Counted from the stretch's first letter, positions 1-11,954 are shown. The stretch: DNA of 64,000 nt from Nymphaea colorata (GCF_008831285.2 NC_045150.1:13561868-13625867); one strand, 5' to 3'. The notes: generated by a model from the letters alone, not told the origin. Translations and numbers: made by a program.

Positions 1-1140
1 CACGACAAATTTAAATTATTAACAAGTAACAACATATTAGAAACTTAATGCAAAACAATTATTGAAAAAACAAATATAAAAGAATTGTCTACGACAATGC
101 ATCAATTACCATTGTCATGTTCTTTAACATGATATAAAATCTAAATAGAAGAGAATAAGACAAGCAGCTCTTTCAAAATGATGACTTGTTTGATCTAGAA
201 ATAAAGAAAAAGAAAAAAATCATCCACAAAAAAAATATGTAATAAAAAAGGTAATTGTAGTAATGTAAATTTTCCATGTTTTTTATTTATTTATATAAAA
301 CAAAATAATGCAAAAAATATTCTTCAATTGATTCGGTAAATGATTGAACATAGCTGTCCACCACGAAGCACAAAAAAAGCAACATGAACTAAGGCACGAA
401 AAAAAATTGAAAGAAAATATAATAAGTTAAAGATGCATTAAATGCTAAGTCATAAAGTAAGGATACAAATCACAAAACATATAATAAACTAAGACACCAC
501 TTGCGACACTTGGCAACAATGGGAGGAGGACCACCATCAATGGAGTACATGTCCAGACTTCAAATGATGACAATAGTAAAATAAAGATGAACACGTAATA
601 TGAGTGCAAGGATGGAACACATGAAGAAAATAAGTTCAAGCTCTTGACTTTGTATGCCACATTACCACACCATCGTAACCCACAGCACTGGCCATGGTGA
701 TACACACAAAGTAACAAAAGCACCACGTGGACACATTGTATACCATCATGGCAACACGCAGAGGGTGGCCAGTCACAGCCAGAGAGCTGAGAGAGCAAGA
801 GGGTGGCCATGGCCCATGCCGGACATTGACAGAGAGACTAAGTCAAACACATAAAGGTGGCCACCTATGTTCGGTGTCTGCCATGGAGAGGAAGAGAGTC
901 AAAGAGAGAGACTTACAGCTGCAATTGAAATTCTGAAGTTGGGCGATGGCTTCACCGATTGTAGCTCCTGCCTCTAGCAATTTCGCAGGCGTGCAACGAT
1001 GGTTGAAATCTTCAATTTCACAAGTGAATTGGGATTGAGAAAAGGGGATTTAGGGATACAAACGGGGTTCAGTTAGGGCTACGTGTGAAACCCTTTTGAC
1101 CAGTTTTGTTTAGTTTTTAATTTTTTAATTAAAAAAACTA
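1..1140. other. gene-poor flank, possible minus-strand 5' gene end
   Basis: AT-rich intergenic DNA. The only gene-like hint is on the minus strand around 1080-915. A stretch resembling a plant 5' leader (CCCTAAATCCCC on the minus strand) is followed by about 40 open codons, including KLLEAGATIGEAIAQLQNF, and then a consensus donor GTAAGT near 920. No in-frame start codon precedes the open stretch and no further exon can be joined to it, so I do not call a gene. A 121-codon minus-strand open frame at 445-810 is rich in hydrophobic and Cys residues and looks like chance. Confidence 0.3.
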
Positions 1141-1149
1141 AACAGACTA

Positions 1150-1870
1150 CATCCCTGAGGTGTACTTCTCAAGCACGGAGTGTACCACGGATGGAGGCAT
1201 ACACCTCTATCAAATGAGGCGCATGCTTCAAGGATGCATGCACCTCACAGCAAGGCCTCAGGGCATTTTTTTCTAAAAAATGCTTTGAGTCACATTTTAT
1301 TGTGTGAGGCATATGCTTCTTACAACATTGTTGTGAAGTAGAACAAGGCAAAGCGATGCACTAAGCTGGTGATGCAATGCGTAGCTAAGTGATGCATAGT
1401 GAAGCTTAATTAAGTTTCATGGCAGAAATACTCTTAACATATTATATCAATGAAAATCATGTCAAAAATTAAAAACAAAAGCAAAAAACATTTTTTCTTG
1501 CACCAAAATCAGAAAATGTTCAATAAATTCAACACTCACGGTTTTATCTAATTCTACCATGCAGCTGAGAAAAAAGTAAACAAAAACAATATGAAATAGA
1601 AAGTAAAAAAGATACAAGCATTAATTGCAAAACAGAGGGAGAGACGGACTAGAGAGATAGTCAGGCACTTGAGGTTCACATCTCGTGTGTTGAGGTGTGC
1701 ACTTCAAATACCACTGGTAGTACACACTGGTGGTTTTGTGTTGGGTTAAGGTAATATATAGCAGTGCTAAAAATCACAGTATTTTCCTGAAACAGAAGAT
1801 GTGTTTTAGTTAATAGAACAACAAATTGCACTACTACCCAAGAATAACTTAATAAGTTAATGAACAATAT
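1150..1870. mobile_element. dispersed repeat family, copy A (uninterrupted)
   Basis: This segment matches two separated segments elsewhere in the window almost end to end. 1150-1332 matches 38575-38757, and 1333-1750 matches 44524-45215. Part of the right half also matches 48110-48200. The left part carries short TGAGGC/GCCTCA words in both orientations (around 1155, 1218, 1243, 1253 and 1305). Such words are common in subterminal regions of plant hAT-type DNA elements, but I see no clean terminal inverted repeat or target-site duplication, so the class is an inference. The repeat relationship itself is directly visible. Confidence 0.6.
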
Positions 1871-1879
1871 GATTTTTAA

Positions 1880-3870
1880 TGTCCTTTTTAAGACTCTTTT
1901 TTAATACGACAGAAAGGTGATGCCACTTAACGGGCCTTCTTTTTGGGAGTTTGTCCCTATAAAAGTTAACTTGTTTTTAATATTTGTTGTAAATAAAACT
2001 ATATCCACACTACAAGATGAAATTGCTTCCTGAAATGGATTTTCAATGAGAAGATGGGTGTTCATAAAAATTTGTCTACATCAAACTTTATGTGCAACCT
2101 GTACAAAAGAAACACGGCAATTGTTATACTCTCTTATAATTGCTATTCATTAAGAAAACATTTTTCCTTTTTTTAATATGGCAAATTTTGAAATGAGACA
2201 CTGCATGTGGGGCCTTTGCACATCCCAAGCCATGGGTGGCCCTGTCTTTGATGTCAACTAATTTTATGTGATATTATTTTATAGTTCTTTCTCCTTTGCC
2301 TATCCACCAAAAGTGGGAGTGGTCATTGTTTCTCTAAGATTTACTAGTGTCATGTTCACTTATGTGACTACTTATCTTTCTATTGCTCTCATTCACTTAT
2401 ACTAAATTACTATGTTGACAAATACCTACACTTTCTGAGTTTCGAAAGGTGACTGCCCTGTTCATAAATCCTACAACCTGTAAAGAATCTCGAGTCACGC
2501 CTATTCAGGTACTAAGGTCTCGGATTGTGAGTATATGGCATGTGTTTGAGAGAGAGAGAGAGAGAGATTTCTAAATCTTCGTAAATGTTGTGTTCGCAAG
2601 TTTGTTCTAACTAGAACAGGGTAATCTTGCATAGCCAAGAAGAACAAGGTAATTCTATATCATGCAATCACATGCTTTAAGACCTTGTTGTCTTTGATTT
2701 GGTATTTAAAATATTTGCGATCAAATAGTATTTGAGTATGCTTTGCTTTTGTGACTTGTTTTTTTCTGTTGAATAAGAACACAAACTTTATATTTGCATT
2801 GTTAAAATTAGTTTGTAATGTCAGCACAAAGTTAACTTCTGATGTTCTGTATTTTTATGTTTCTTCGTTCATTGGTGAACATTGACCATGTGAAGTCAAC
2901 TTACCCAATTCACTAGCCCACCGTTTGCGTTAGTTCTTGTAGTGCATTTTCAAGTAGTCCTCCTTGGAATGCTGGACTATGACCCCATATGCTTATTTTG
3001 CAGCCTTTGGCATTCATTTTCTTTCTATGTAGCCCACCATTTTCTTGACCTAAACATGCAACTTTTGCAGAACTTGGCAAACTCGACCTCCGAACAGGCT
3101 TCTTCACTTTGAGACAAATTAAAGTAGCCACATTGAACTTCGATGCTGTTGACATATGGAACTTTTCTTTATAAAATCTCTACGGTAGTTAGTTTGTCAT
3201 TGTTGTGGATGTGTATGGTGCAATGTTTAGATATTAACTATTCCTTATTTCTGTGTATTGACTAAGTTTTTGTTCCTAGTGATACAAGAAGGATGTAGGT
3301 GAAACCAACTAAATAGGCTACTGAGTGAGGCCTAGTTTGTGGATGGTACCTACGTTTCTTTGAGAAGCCTTCCTTCAGTTAATTATGATTTTGAGTCAAG
3401 CAAACCACCACCCACTAAAAACTGTTTTTTAGAGGGTGAAGTTGTTTTTACATGTATATTGTATAATTCCCATTTTAACCATATGTAGTTAACAAACCAA
3501 CAAGAAAATCTTGAAAATTAGTGTTATCTTCTCAGCTGTTTTATTACATCTTTTCTACTTATATTTTATAATTGGCAATGCTTTCCTGAAAAATCTTGAA
3601 AATTTCATGTACATACTGATGTATGTGACTCCATGCTTGTGCAAACCTATAAGGAGCAGCTCTTTCACGAGTTTGCTGAACGTTTAGAGAGAATTGTGAT
3701 AAATATAGGTTGTTTACTTATTTTCACCTCCTATGCCTGTGCATCTCATTGCAATGTAGCTTCTTTGCTAACTCTTCTTTCTTTTCCTCGCATATTGTGC
3801 AGAACCTGAACACTATAAGCAGGTTCCTGAGGCAAAGTTCCCAGTAATTTTATATTTCAGTCCACATTCA
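1880..3870. other. intergenic, no gene recognised
   Basis: AT-rich DNA with only short chance open frames. An AG microsatellite sits at 2549-2567. A minus-strand open frame at 2913-3155 (80 codons) has no recognisable motif or splice context. Confidence 0.5.
2549..2567. repeat. (AG)n microsatellite
   Basis: About nine uninterrupted AG dinucleotides. Confidence 0.9.
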
Positions 3871-4241
3871 AATTCATTGATATGTACAGTATAATATAAA
3901 ATATATACTTCATACATGTATATGTTAACATATATCTATATACGTATACTAACATATCACATACTATATAAGTATACACATATCACATATACAATAGATA
4001 TATTTATTATATTCCACTTATATGTCTATACCATTATATTATAGTGTAATATAGTACATATGTACATACATATATAGTTTCAAATGTTATACATATTATG
4101 CATATACATACATATATATGTAATATGTTTATATATATGTTTATACATATATGTGTATATGTATATATGATGTCATACATTAATATGATTACACTTGTAT
4201 ATATCCATAGTATGTAACTATGTTATATAGTATGCATCTAT

Positions 4242-4583
4242 GTCACATGGGTGCGGTTGCGGCTATATATATATATACACGTTGTTTATTATATATGTAA
4301 TTTTATTTGTGTATAGTTTTAAATTTTTTATCAAGCTTACCTTAATCTCATCAAAATTCAAGGTTTTATTAAATAGAGTAAATGGGGGGCGGAGGAGAGA
4401 GAGAGAGAGGAAGGAAAAAAAGAAGAGGAAAAGATAGGAGAAGGAAAATAAGAAAAAAAAACAAGAGAAAAGAATAACAGATGCGGTCAAGAGCATCCCA
4501 TTAGGTTTGATCGAGTTGAGTGATGTGCCAGGCAGACCCGCATTGGTGCCGGTGCGCCACCATAGTTCGTGCACCCATGTGAC
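4242..4583. mobile_element. candidate MITE, 342 bp, with 13-bp inverted ends
   Basis: The left end GTCACATGGGTGC (4242-4254) is perfectly inverted at the right end GCACCCATGTGAC (4571-4583). The body is unlike the surrounding TA repeats and includes a purine-only stretch (about 4384-4476, GGAGGAGAGAG...). No convincing target-site duplication is visible, perhaps because the flanks are simple repeats. No coding capacity. The superfamily is not assigned. Confidence 0.45.
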
Positions 4584-4663
4584 TTACTTTATAACATGTT
4601 ATATTACATATGCAATACATAATTTATTATATATGTGCATATATGTTACGTAACAGATATAAT

Positions 4664-4698
4664 ACACACACACGCACACACACACACACACACTCACA
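4664..4698. repeat. (AC)n microsatellite
   Basis: AC run with single-base interruptions (CACG, CACT). Confidence 0.85.
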
Positions 4699-5100
4699 TA
4701 TATGTATATGTATATGTAATAAATTTATGTATATATTACAGATATGTAATACAAGTAATATATTGTGTATATAATGTGTACATATAGTTGTATGTATATA
4801 ATATTATAGTGTATGACTTAAATAGTATAGGGTTATATGTATATGTATATATAACTATTATAGTTTTCTATATGTATATTACATAAATATTATATATAAT
4901 TGTATATCATGTATATATGACATCAGAGATGTAGTATATTACTATGCAACGTATACGTAAATGTATAATATATATATATAATACATAAAATATATGATGT
5001 ATATGATATATGTATATTTATAATATCCGTATACATTAACATATAACATGTAGGTAACTATGTGATTTATACGTATTACGTATGACATATACTATATATT

Positions 5101-5832
5101 CATGCAGAACAAACATAGATGCTAAACATGATAAAAGTGGTAATTGAGCATTCTTGGTGTCCCTCAAGGCCAGCGCACTCAATGTGACAACACCTGAGTT
5201 TGGAAACTTGTCCCAAGCAGGAGTAGCAGCATTACGAACGGGGATTGGACATTGGAAAGCCAAAAGTAAGGTGCTTTTGAAGTGTCTTGAGAGCACTATT
5301 TAAAGAAAGAAGCCAGCTTCCACTGTGACCAGAACTATGCTTCCCATTCAGGCAACTGATGCAAGCTTTTTTTTTCAGTAAAATCTAGATTCCTAATGTA
5401 ATCAAACTCTATTTTATAAATCTTTTCCCAAGCTTAAAACTTAATTATGCAAAAAGTTTGGAGTTTGAAACTTTAAAGTTTGATCTTTGTTTATAAGTTA
5501 TATTTTTTGCTGGCTAGTTGTTTCTTAACTTGCTACTTTGGCCCTCGTTTGCTTCGTGATATACTTTTGGGTCACTTTCAGTTCATTTCTTGGTTCCTAC
5601 TTCCGAAAATTTGTAGGGGTCTCTCTACTCGCTCTCGATTCCATACTAACCCTGGTCCCAAGAATAGAGGCAAATGTGAATAAGTGCTTGGTGTTTTAAC
5701 TAACTGGAAATAATTATGCTTTAGATAATTTATTCCTTATCGTCTTGTTATGATGTTATCTGTTTTTGGGAAACAAGGAAGATTGATATTGCTAGTCCAT
5801 GACTATTTTTTGTTTTCTTTTGATAATTGCAG
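5101..5832. other. intergenic with a 50-codon open patch
   Basis: A plus-strand open patch at about 5149-5301, with pieces such as SLKASALNVTTPEFGN and LSQAGVAALRTGIGHWK, is compositionally protein-like and ends in TAA. It has no start codon and no clear splice border, and I do not recognise it. The rest is T-rich intergenic or intron-like DNA. Confidence 0.25.
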
Positions 5833-5969
5833 AATGTTGATATGGACAATTTTGATGACTTTGGCACCGATTTGTATACAGCACCTGAGACTTCCTCCTT
5901 GGGCACAGGCTTTGATGAAAACGAGCTAAAATGCATAGATAATGAAGAGATAGACAATGCAGCTCAAAG
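5833..5969 (+). CDS. candidate internal exon, unknown protein
   Basis: 137 bp fully open in one frame. It is preceded by a good plant acceptor (T-rich stretch, then TAATTGCAG ending at 5832) and followed by GT at 5970. The translation is strongly acidic, with the segments NVDMDNFDDFGTDLYTAPET, FDENELKCIDNEEIDNAAQR and a Ser/Thr-rich link, as in disordered regions of nuclear proteins. It ends in phase 2. The next exon-like piece (7126-7217) is out of frame if joined directly, so either an exon lies between or the locus is dead. I do not recognise the family. The flanking T-rich DNA fits introns. Confidence 0.35.
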
Positions 5970-7125
5970 GTTGATGATTTTAATTGTTAATATGTTCATC
6001 GATTGGTTTCTCATTTTGCATTCCTCTAGCACATGCCAATTTAGTGCTTCTATTAGAAATATATGCACATGAATAAGCATTTTATGCTTAAGTTGGTCAT
6101 AAAGAACTGTTTTTCTTCTGGTGTTATGTTAATTTCTTTTTTTCCCAAACTAATTACTTATTTACTCTGTAGTCTCTGCTTTCAAATGACATCATTCTGG
6201 TGTATCTTGCAAGCAGGACATGTTCAGCGATTCATGTAAATTTGAAGTTCATTTCCTTCTTGTCTGCATTCTCCATTATGTTATTGTGTATTTCCCACAT
6301 TAACTTACGACAGTCTTGTTCTTACTTGGTTTTTCTCTTCTCCAACTTGGCTGCCTATTAAGTACATGATGTGCATCCTCAGCGTTCTAGCCATATATTG
6401 GTGCTGTTTGTAATGTTAAATTAATCAGTGGTGATCACAATGCCTCTCTGGCATGATAATACTGTGATTTGTTAGTGACCTAAGAACAAGTTGGCTTTGT
6501 TTGTTTTAAGTGGTTTTTTTATTAATAAATATTGCTACTAATATTGCTGTTATCACATTTATTCAGCAATTTGACATGATTTTGAGCCGTTCAAGAATGA
6601 CCCTGGCTGGAATTATACTTTATTTCATGGTACTGAAATCCATGGATCCAAATCAACCCTCCTTCAATCAATATAGATCACAAGTCCTTTTTGTTTTTAA
6701 TTATTTTCAATATTCTGAATTTTTTGTTTTTTCTCTTTTACCTTTTTATCATAAACAATACAATTTTTAACTTTATTTGATTCACAAATGATTCCTGTTT
6801 TTGTTTCAGCTAATCGTTTGAATCTTTTGCTGACTAATTAGATTTAGGAATAAATTTTAGCATCACTTCTTTTATTGACAACAATTTTTATTCCTCGTTG
6901 ACTGTTTCTTAATTCTTCTGTCTTCTTTTATGCTATTTTATTGAACTCTTCTCTTGTGTCTTGCTTCACAATCTTTTCGAAGCCTTTCTTAAGGTGCCAG
7001 GACCTTAAAGCAGGTGAGCTCATTGATGTTTCTTCTGAACGAGTGTGACTTTTGTTGTTTAAATATCTCAAGAGCATTTGATTTATGTTTATTGTTGTTA
7101 TTCCTTTTTCTCTTTTTATCATTAG
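5970..7125. other. intron-like or intergenic DNA
   Basis: T-rich on the plus strand, stop-dense in all frames, no repeats of note. It would be the intron between the two exon-like pieces if they belong to one gene. Confidence 0.35.
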
Positions 7126-7217
7126 ACAAAATCATGTTCTGAAAGACTGTGCTATGGAAAGGAAAGTGTAGTGCAAGCAGATCTAGGTCTTGTGCCAAAA
7201 GATGCAAAGCTTGATAA
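7126..7217 (+). CDS. candidate exon, unknown protein
   Basis: 92 bp open, bordered by an acceptor (TTTTATCATTAG ending at 7125) and a donor GTATGC at 7218. The translation includes TKSCSERLCYGKESVVQ and ADLGLVPKDAKLD. Amino-acid composition is normal for a soluble protein and no domain is recognised. About 300 bp downstream the sequence is interrupted by the TRIM at 7528. The GC-richer DNA on the far side of the TRIM (7992 onward) could be the continuation of the same ancient gene, but no reading frame bridges it without stops. Confidence 0.3.
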
Positions 7218-7527
7218 GTATGCTATCAGCTGTATATTTATGTTTCTTCTTGTTTATCTGGTCACCTCAAGGAAGTCATTTTTCAACTATCATCTCTGTA
7301 ATCAAATTTCGGGAATCAAATGCATCAGGTTTGTATTCCGAGTTCTACATGTGCCACTTGGGAGAACGATGATTGTGAAAACCAGTTTTCTGTAATCTTT
7401 TTCCATTTTGGATATTGTGGGTTGTAGATTCTGCATCAGAGAAATTGAAAATAGTAACATCGACATGGAATAATAGGTCGAAGAAAAGGATGCCTTGTTG
7501 AACCAGATGACGGTGGCCAATGCGCAA

Positions 7528-7986
7528 TGTAACAACCCGACCCTCTCCCGGGCTCGGGCACCTCGTTCGGTAGATCCCAACCCGCCCCCTAGCAGTTTTG
7601 GCTCCAGCTTGAAAAAGGCTAGGAACTAGGACAATCTTCTTATTAATGGCCTCCCTTTATAAGCCCTTGAAGATTCCTCACAATGTTCGATACAAGACTA
7701 AACTTCTGGGGTGTTACAATCCACCCCCCTTAAGGCACACGCGTCCGCACGTGTGGGACCCCAGGTTTGAGTGTTGAAACTGGCTCTGATACCACTGTAA
7801 CAACCTGACCCACTCCCGGGCTCGGGCCCCTGGTTCGGCGGATCCCGACCTGCCCCCTAGCAGTTTTGGCTCCAGCCTGAAAAAGGCTAGGAACCAGGAC
7901 AATCTTCTTATCAATGGCCTCCTTTTATAAGCCTTTGAAGATTCCTCACAATCTTCGATACAGGACTAAACTTCTGGGTTGTTACA
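7528..7986 (-). mobile_element. TRIM (miniature LTR retrotransposon), complete
   Basis: Two 191-bp LTRs (7528-7718 and 7796-7986) both begin TGTAACAACC and end GTTACA. They surround a 77-bp internal region with no coding capacity. The flanking 5-bp duplication is CGCAA (7523-7527 and 7987-7991). Orientation is minus. Reading the minus strand, the LTR at 7796-7986 is followed after one base by TGGTATCAGAGCCA (7794-7781), the classic initiator-Met tRNA primer site. The polypurine tract AAGGGGGGTGGAT abuts the other LTR (about 7731-7719). A TTATAAAAGG box lies in the minus-strand LTR at about 7921-7930. By eye the LTRs differ at about 17 of 191 positions, mostly transitions, so the insertion is not recent. 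TRIMs have no proteins and use those of autonomous elements. I see no 5S-derived promoter, so it is probably not Cassandra. Confidence 0.92.
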
Positions 7987-7991
7987 CGCAA

Positions 7992-9228
7992 TGTGGGGTC
8001 AAGGTGCACAATGCCCCTAGGGAGAGTACCCAGACCAGGAGGCGGCAATTGCCATGCAGCCAGCATTGGAGAGAACTGAACCTTCGGCAGAACTTGATGG
8101 CAGTGACACAGTTGACTCTCTAACACACCCTCAAAGCATGAAGGTGCCAGGACAAAGGAGGAGAACTAGACTCACGCCTGGCAGGACACTGCCCTGACTT
8201 TCAAGCTAGAACGGGAAAAGAGAACCTAGGTTGGTCTCTTCAAGCAAAAAAAAAAACAGTTGATGTTGCCCACGTTATCCAGGGCCAAGGACTGCATACC
8301 AACCAAGGAGGGCATTTTGCCACCAGTGGAGCCAAGGAATGCCCTCAACCAGTGATTACAACACTTGTCTCCTAAGGAAAGGCGAGTACGTTTCAAGCAC
8401 GGCCAGTGCGTCACGTGCAGAGCCAAATGGGAGTGACTACATGAGTGTAAGCAGCCAACGACCTGCTATAAGAAGCCAAACTAGTGGCTCTTCTAGAGCT
8501 GCCAAAGGAGAGGGCAGAGGTGTGAATGTTACCTCTTCCGTCGCACAACAGCCTCTTAAAGGCAAACTGTGGGCAGCCCACACTCTCTATCTCCGTTTTG
8601 TGCCTGGCTGTGAGGACAACGCCTACCAAGGAGACCCCAACAACTGCGGTGAATGTAAAAGGATATGTCGGCACTGCTGGAGCAATTTGGCTCATTGAGG
8701 GTGGGTCTGCTCAAGCCATCTTGAGTCAGTAGGGGGCTCGAATGGGGGTCAACACAAGAGTGCCCTTCGGCGCTGCCTACAAACATTAGGAAAACAGGGT
8801 GTAGGGTCGACAGCTCCGTGCAAGCCTGTTTGTTTTTGTTGGATGGGGACCAGGCGTTGAACTTGACACTTGACAGCCCTCGGCTAAAGCGACTCAGCAA
8901 GGTTTCCTCTGACCTCCTTGAAAGAATAAGCAGGATCCTTGAGGAGGGTGGTGAAAGGGTGACCATATACGACTTGGGAACCAACGGCCCCATTATGAAT
9001 GCCTTGAGTTTTGAGAGAACCACCTCATACCAAGGTAAGGGGGCAACCAGTGTGAGGTGAAAAGATGGGCCAAGCTACTGAGCTGGCCAAAGAGTATGAC
9101 TTGCCCACAGCTTAACAAAGCACATCAATTCGGGTCAAGTAAGGGGAAGAGAAACAATTTAGATTTTAGCATATGCTGCCACCAAATTCTATCGGAACCA
9201 CTGGAGTGCATCATGGGCTAAAATCTAT
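7992..9228. other. GC-richer segment, possibly a decayed coding region
   Basis: This block is clearly GC-richer than both flanks and has protein-like open patches on the plus strand. At about 8032-8212 one frame reads EAAIAMQPALERTEPSAELD and on to SMKVPGQRRRTRLTPG before a stop. At 8339-8698 another reads SDYNTCLLRKGEYVSSTASA with a Ser-rich middle and a Cys-rich end (CGECKRICRHC). Frames change and stops intervene, and the opposite strand has a comparable open frame (8556-9023), which weakens any coding call. The upstream edge was cut by the TRIM. No family recognised. The copia remnant begins at the right edge. Confidence 0.3.
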
Positions 9229-9230
9229 CA

Positions 9231-9249
9231 CTATTACTATATGTTGATG
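9231..9249 (+). pseudogene. Ty1/copia reverse transcriptase, left stub at the YVDD motif
   Basis: The 19 bases translate as LLLYVD plus the first base of the next codon. Removing the 9.1-kb insertion and one copy of its TGATG duplication joins them in frame to 18340, giving LLLYVDDIIIT, the catalytic core of copia-type reverse transcriptases. Upstream of 9228 the same frame hits a stop and has no copia similarity that I can see. The 5' two-thirds of the copia element (LTR, gag, protease, integrase, RT fingers) is therefore missing here. Confidence 0.85.
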
Positions 9250-11456
9250 TGTTCGCATCCCAAAATTTTCATTGATTTTGGAGTGCTCAAGAAAAATAAG
9301 GTTTTGTTTTGAAAGAGGAAAGAAAGGGACTCGCCCATCGGTACGAGGATCGACCATTCCCGGTTCCTTTACCAGGGGTAGTCAACCCAAGGGCTATGTT
9401 TATCATTGATGCATTTCGTTTTCACTTAAACATCTTATTGATTCTATATGCGGTGTAGAAAATCTTGAAAGTTTGATGTTTCAAACTTTTGAAAAGATTC
9501 TTGAAGAGTTGCTTGAAAATGTAAAATGTTTTGAAGAAAAAGTGAAACTAGTAAATATCATTTGAAAAGCTTGTGAAATCATTTTGAAATCACTTTAGTG
9601 TTCTCTTAAGACTTTAAGTAGGTTTGAGATTTTGCTCTAATTCGGTTACCACCTAGTTAGAGCTCAATCCCATCTTACTTAAATTCTTTTGGAGAGGTGC
9701 TTGTGATCATAAGTGAAATAAAGTGGGTGGGAATGCATGGATGCATTTATCCTATATGATTGGAAGAATGTAAAACATTCCTACTACAACATTCATCTAA
9801 AGCATTCCTACCATAACATGCATCTAAGATTTTTATAATAAATATTTTTGATACAAAGAGAAAAGTTTTTGAAAATGGAAAGGAGTTGTAGACCCTCAAG
9901 CATGATTCTAATATTGGGTCATTACTTGATTTTGGTCTTAGTGAAGTCGGCAAAAGAAAAAATAAAATCTTAAATGATAAAAGAAAATATTGAAAGAATG
10001 GAAAAGATGAAAGACTTGATCCCAAGAGAGATATACAGAAAGAGAGAGAGAAAGAGATCTTGAAAATCATAAAATCATATGTTTTTAAAGAAGAGAGATA
10101 CGTATTCATATACATATTTATATATACATATGTGTATATATATATATATACGTATATGAAATCTTGTAAAAATGTGGTTTAAAACAAATAGAGAAGAGAA
10201 GATCATTTTAGAAAATGGAATACATGTACATATATCATACATACGTATACGAGAGTTTGTAAAAGTATGATAAATCATCAAGAAAGAATAATAAAGAAAG
10301 ATATTCATGCGCACACATACGTATATGACATGTATATACGCATATGTCTTCATGAGTATTAAAATCAAGAAATAAATTAAAAATTGCCGACTTCAATTTT
10401 TGATGTAGGCCGGAGGGGAACTTGGGCTTATGCAAGAACCTAAGTTAAGTCTCCAAGGCCGTATTAGATAAGTTTCTTTTGAAAATGTTTTGGAAAATAT
10501 GATTCATATCTAAACATGGAATGTTATGATTTGGTTTGCCACAAGAGATATATTTCTTCCACCATTGGGTATGGAAGAAAAGCAAGCAATGTAACGAGGC
10601 ACTCGTTAGGGTTCCTAATGGTGTGATTAGGAAAGAAACTAGCGCAAAATGACATGCAAATGCATATTAACATGTACATATTTCGTGAAGGTTTCCCCGG
10701 GTTGGACAAGTCCCAACCTCAAAAATTACAAGAAGAAATCCCAACCCCAAACACTCACTCTCATCGTGCATTGGCTCATATAAATGGAAGATTAGAATAT
10801 CATGCGTGAGCATCATTTCAAGCTTGAATGATGAATGAAGACAATATATCAAGTATATTTTTGGAGATAAATGAAGATATGGATTTTGTTTGTCTTGTTC
10901 ATACTCCCGGTGCACTCAAGAGTAGCTCTTGATTCCGGATCATTTGAGCTATCTTGCGTGGCCATGGGAGATGACAAGAGGAAAAGGATGATATGAAAAG
11001 GAAAGATTGCATGATATAAGCATGAACATAAAATATCATCTCATCTTCTCATGCTCCCGGTGCACTTGAGCATAGCCTCTTGACTCTAAAAATAGAGATT
11101 GAAGGTTATCTCATATGGCCATGGGAAGAGGAAGAAGAGAGAAAATGATGAAATGAAAATAGAGGTTTACATACCACGGATATGAATGATATTGGAAATG
11201 CCATGGAGAGGAGAAAATGAAAATAGAAATAGAGGAAGATTAAATACCTCGAATGTGATTGATATTGGAAATAAGCCCTCTTTTGAATGATGTTGGACTT
11301 ACCTTGAATGAAGCTCCCATGATGTTGAAGATGAAGAGAAATAAAAAGAGGAAGAGGGAGAGAGAAAGAACTCAAGAGAAACTCTAAGTCTTCAAGTGAG
11401 AATACTCTAGAATTTTTCTCAAGGCTAACTCTTGCCCAAGAGGGGGGATATGGGGG

Positions 11457-11464
11457 TATTTATA
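11457..11464 (-). promoter_or_regulatory. TATA box in the LTR (left copy)
   Basis: Minus strand reads CTCTATAAATACCCCC, a textbook plant TATA context, just downstream of the tandem U3 repeats. Confidence 0.7.
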
Positions 11465-11502
11465 GAGGATTTTGGAGCCAAAACCCAAAATTTGAATTTT
11501 TT

Positions 11503-11790
11503 TTGACCTAAAAAGACTAAAATCACCCTCTAAAAGGAGGTTTTTTGGTCAAAAGGAAGGGCAAATGAGTCTTGTCCACCCAAAAAGACTAAAATTACCC
11601 CCTAAAAGGAGGTTTTTTAGTCAAAAAGAAAGACAAATGGGTCTTGTCCACCAAAAAAGACTAAAGTCACCCTCTAAAAGGAGGTTTTTTGGTCAAAAGG
11701 AAGGACAAATGGGTCTTGTTCACCTAAAAAGACTAAAATTACCCTCTAAAAGGAGTTTTTTTTGTCAGAAGGAAGGGGAAATTAGTCTTA
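11503..11790 (-). repeat. 72-bp tandem repeats in U3 (left LTR)
   Basis: Four units of about 72 bp. The shared word CTAAAAGGAG recurs at about 11530, 11602, 11673 and 11746. Because 72 is divisible by three, they create a spurious plus-strand reading frame of 24-residue repeats (KRLKLPPKRRFF...). The units are antisense to the element's transcription and lie directly upstream of its TATA box. Confidence 0.88.
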
Positions 11791-11954
11791 AATGATTGAT
11801 TTGGATCTGAACTTAGGTTTTGGATCTGAAAGTAGTATTTTGGATTTAATTTGGACCTAAAAGTAGTATTTTGGATTTGAATCTTGTGCCTAAATTTGAA
11901 TTTCGCACTTGGATAAAACATCATAGTCCTTTAGAAAAATTTTGGGTGATTACA

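Larger units (their letters stand above)
3880..5100. repeat. TA-rich microsatellite field
   Basis: About 1.2 kb of imperfect TA/TATG/TACA repeats, interrupted at 4242-4583 by a non-TA segment with inverted ends and containing an (AC)n run at 4664-4698. Both flanks of the interruption are TA-rich, as expected if something inserted into a pre-existing TA tract. Confidence 0.85.
9250..11954 (-). repeat. LARD 3' LTR (left copy)
   Basis: 2705 bp. In transcript orientation this is the downstream LTR. It carries the same U3 tandem repeats (about 11503-11790) and TATA box (11457-11464) as the other copy. It also has a TA microsatellite at about 10125-10150 and local purine-rich runs. Confidence 0.93.

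Noticed and set aside
445-810. 121-codon minus-strand frame with many hydrophobic residues
   Set aside because: Composition reflects T-rich minus-strand sequence. No signal, domain or conserved block.
8556-9023. 155-codon minus-strand frame
   Set aside because: It overlaps protein-like patches on the other strand, has no motif, and lies in GC-richer DNA where long chance frames are expected.
9780-10430. Minus-strand frames shared almost exactly with 16120-16810
   Set aside because: The identity is explained by the two LTRs of one element. The frames are low-complexity and have no known domain.
11565-11795. Plus-strand frame with KRLK...RRFF repeats, and its twin at 17813-18175
   Set aside because: Produced by the 72-bp tandem repeats in the LARD LTRs. 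It is antisense to the element and identical in origin in both LTRs.
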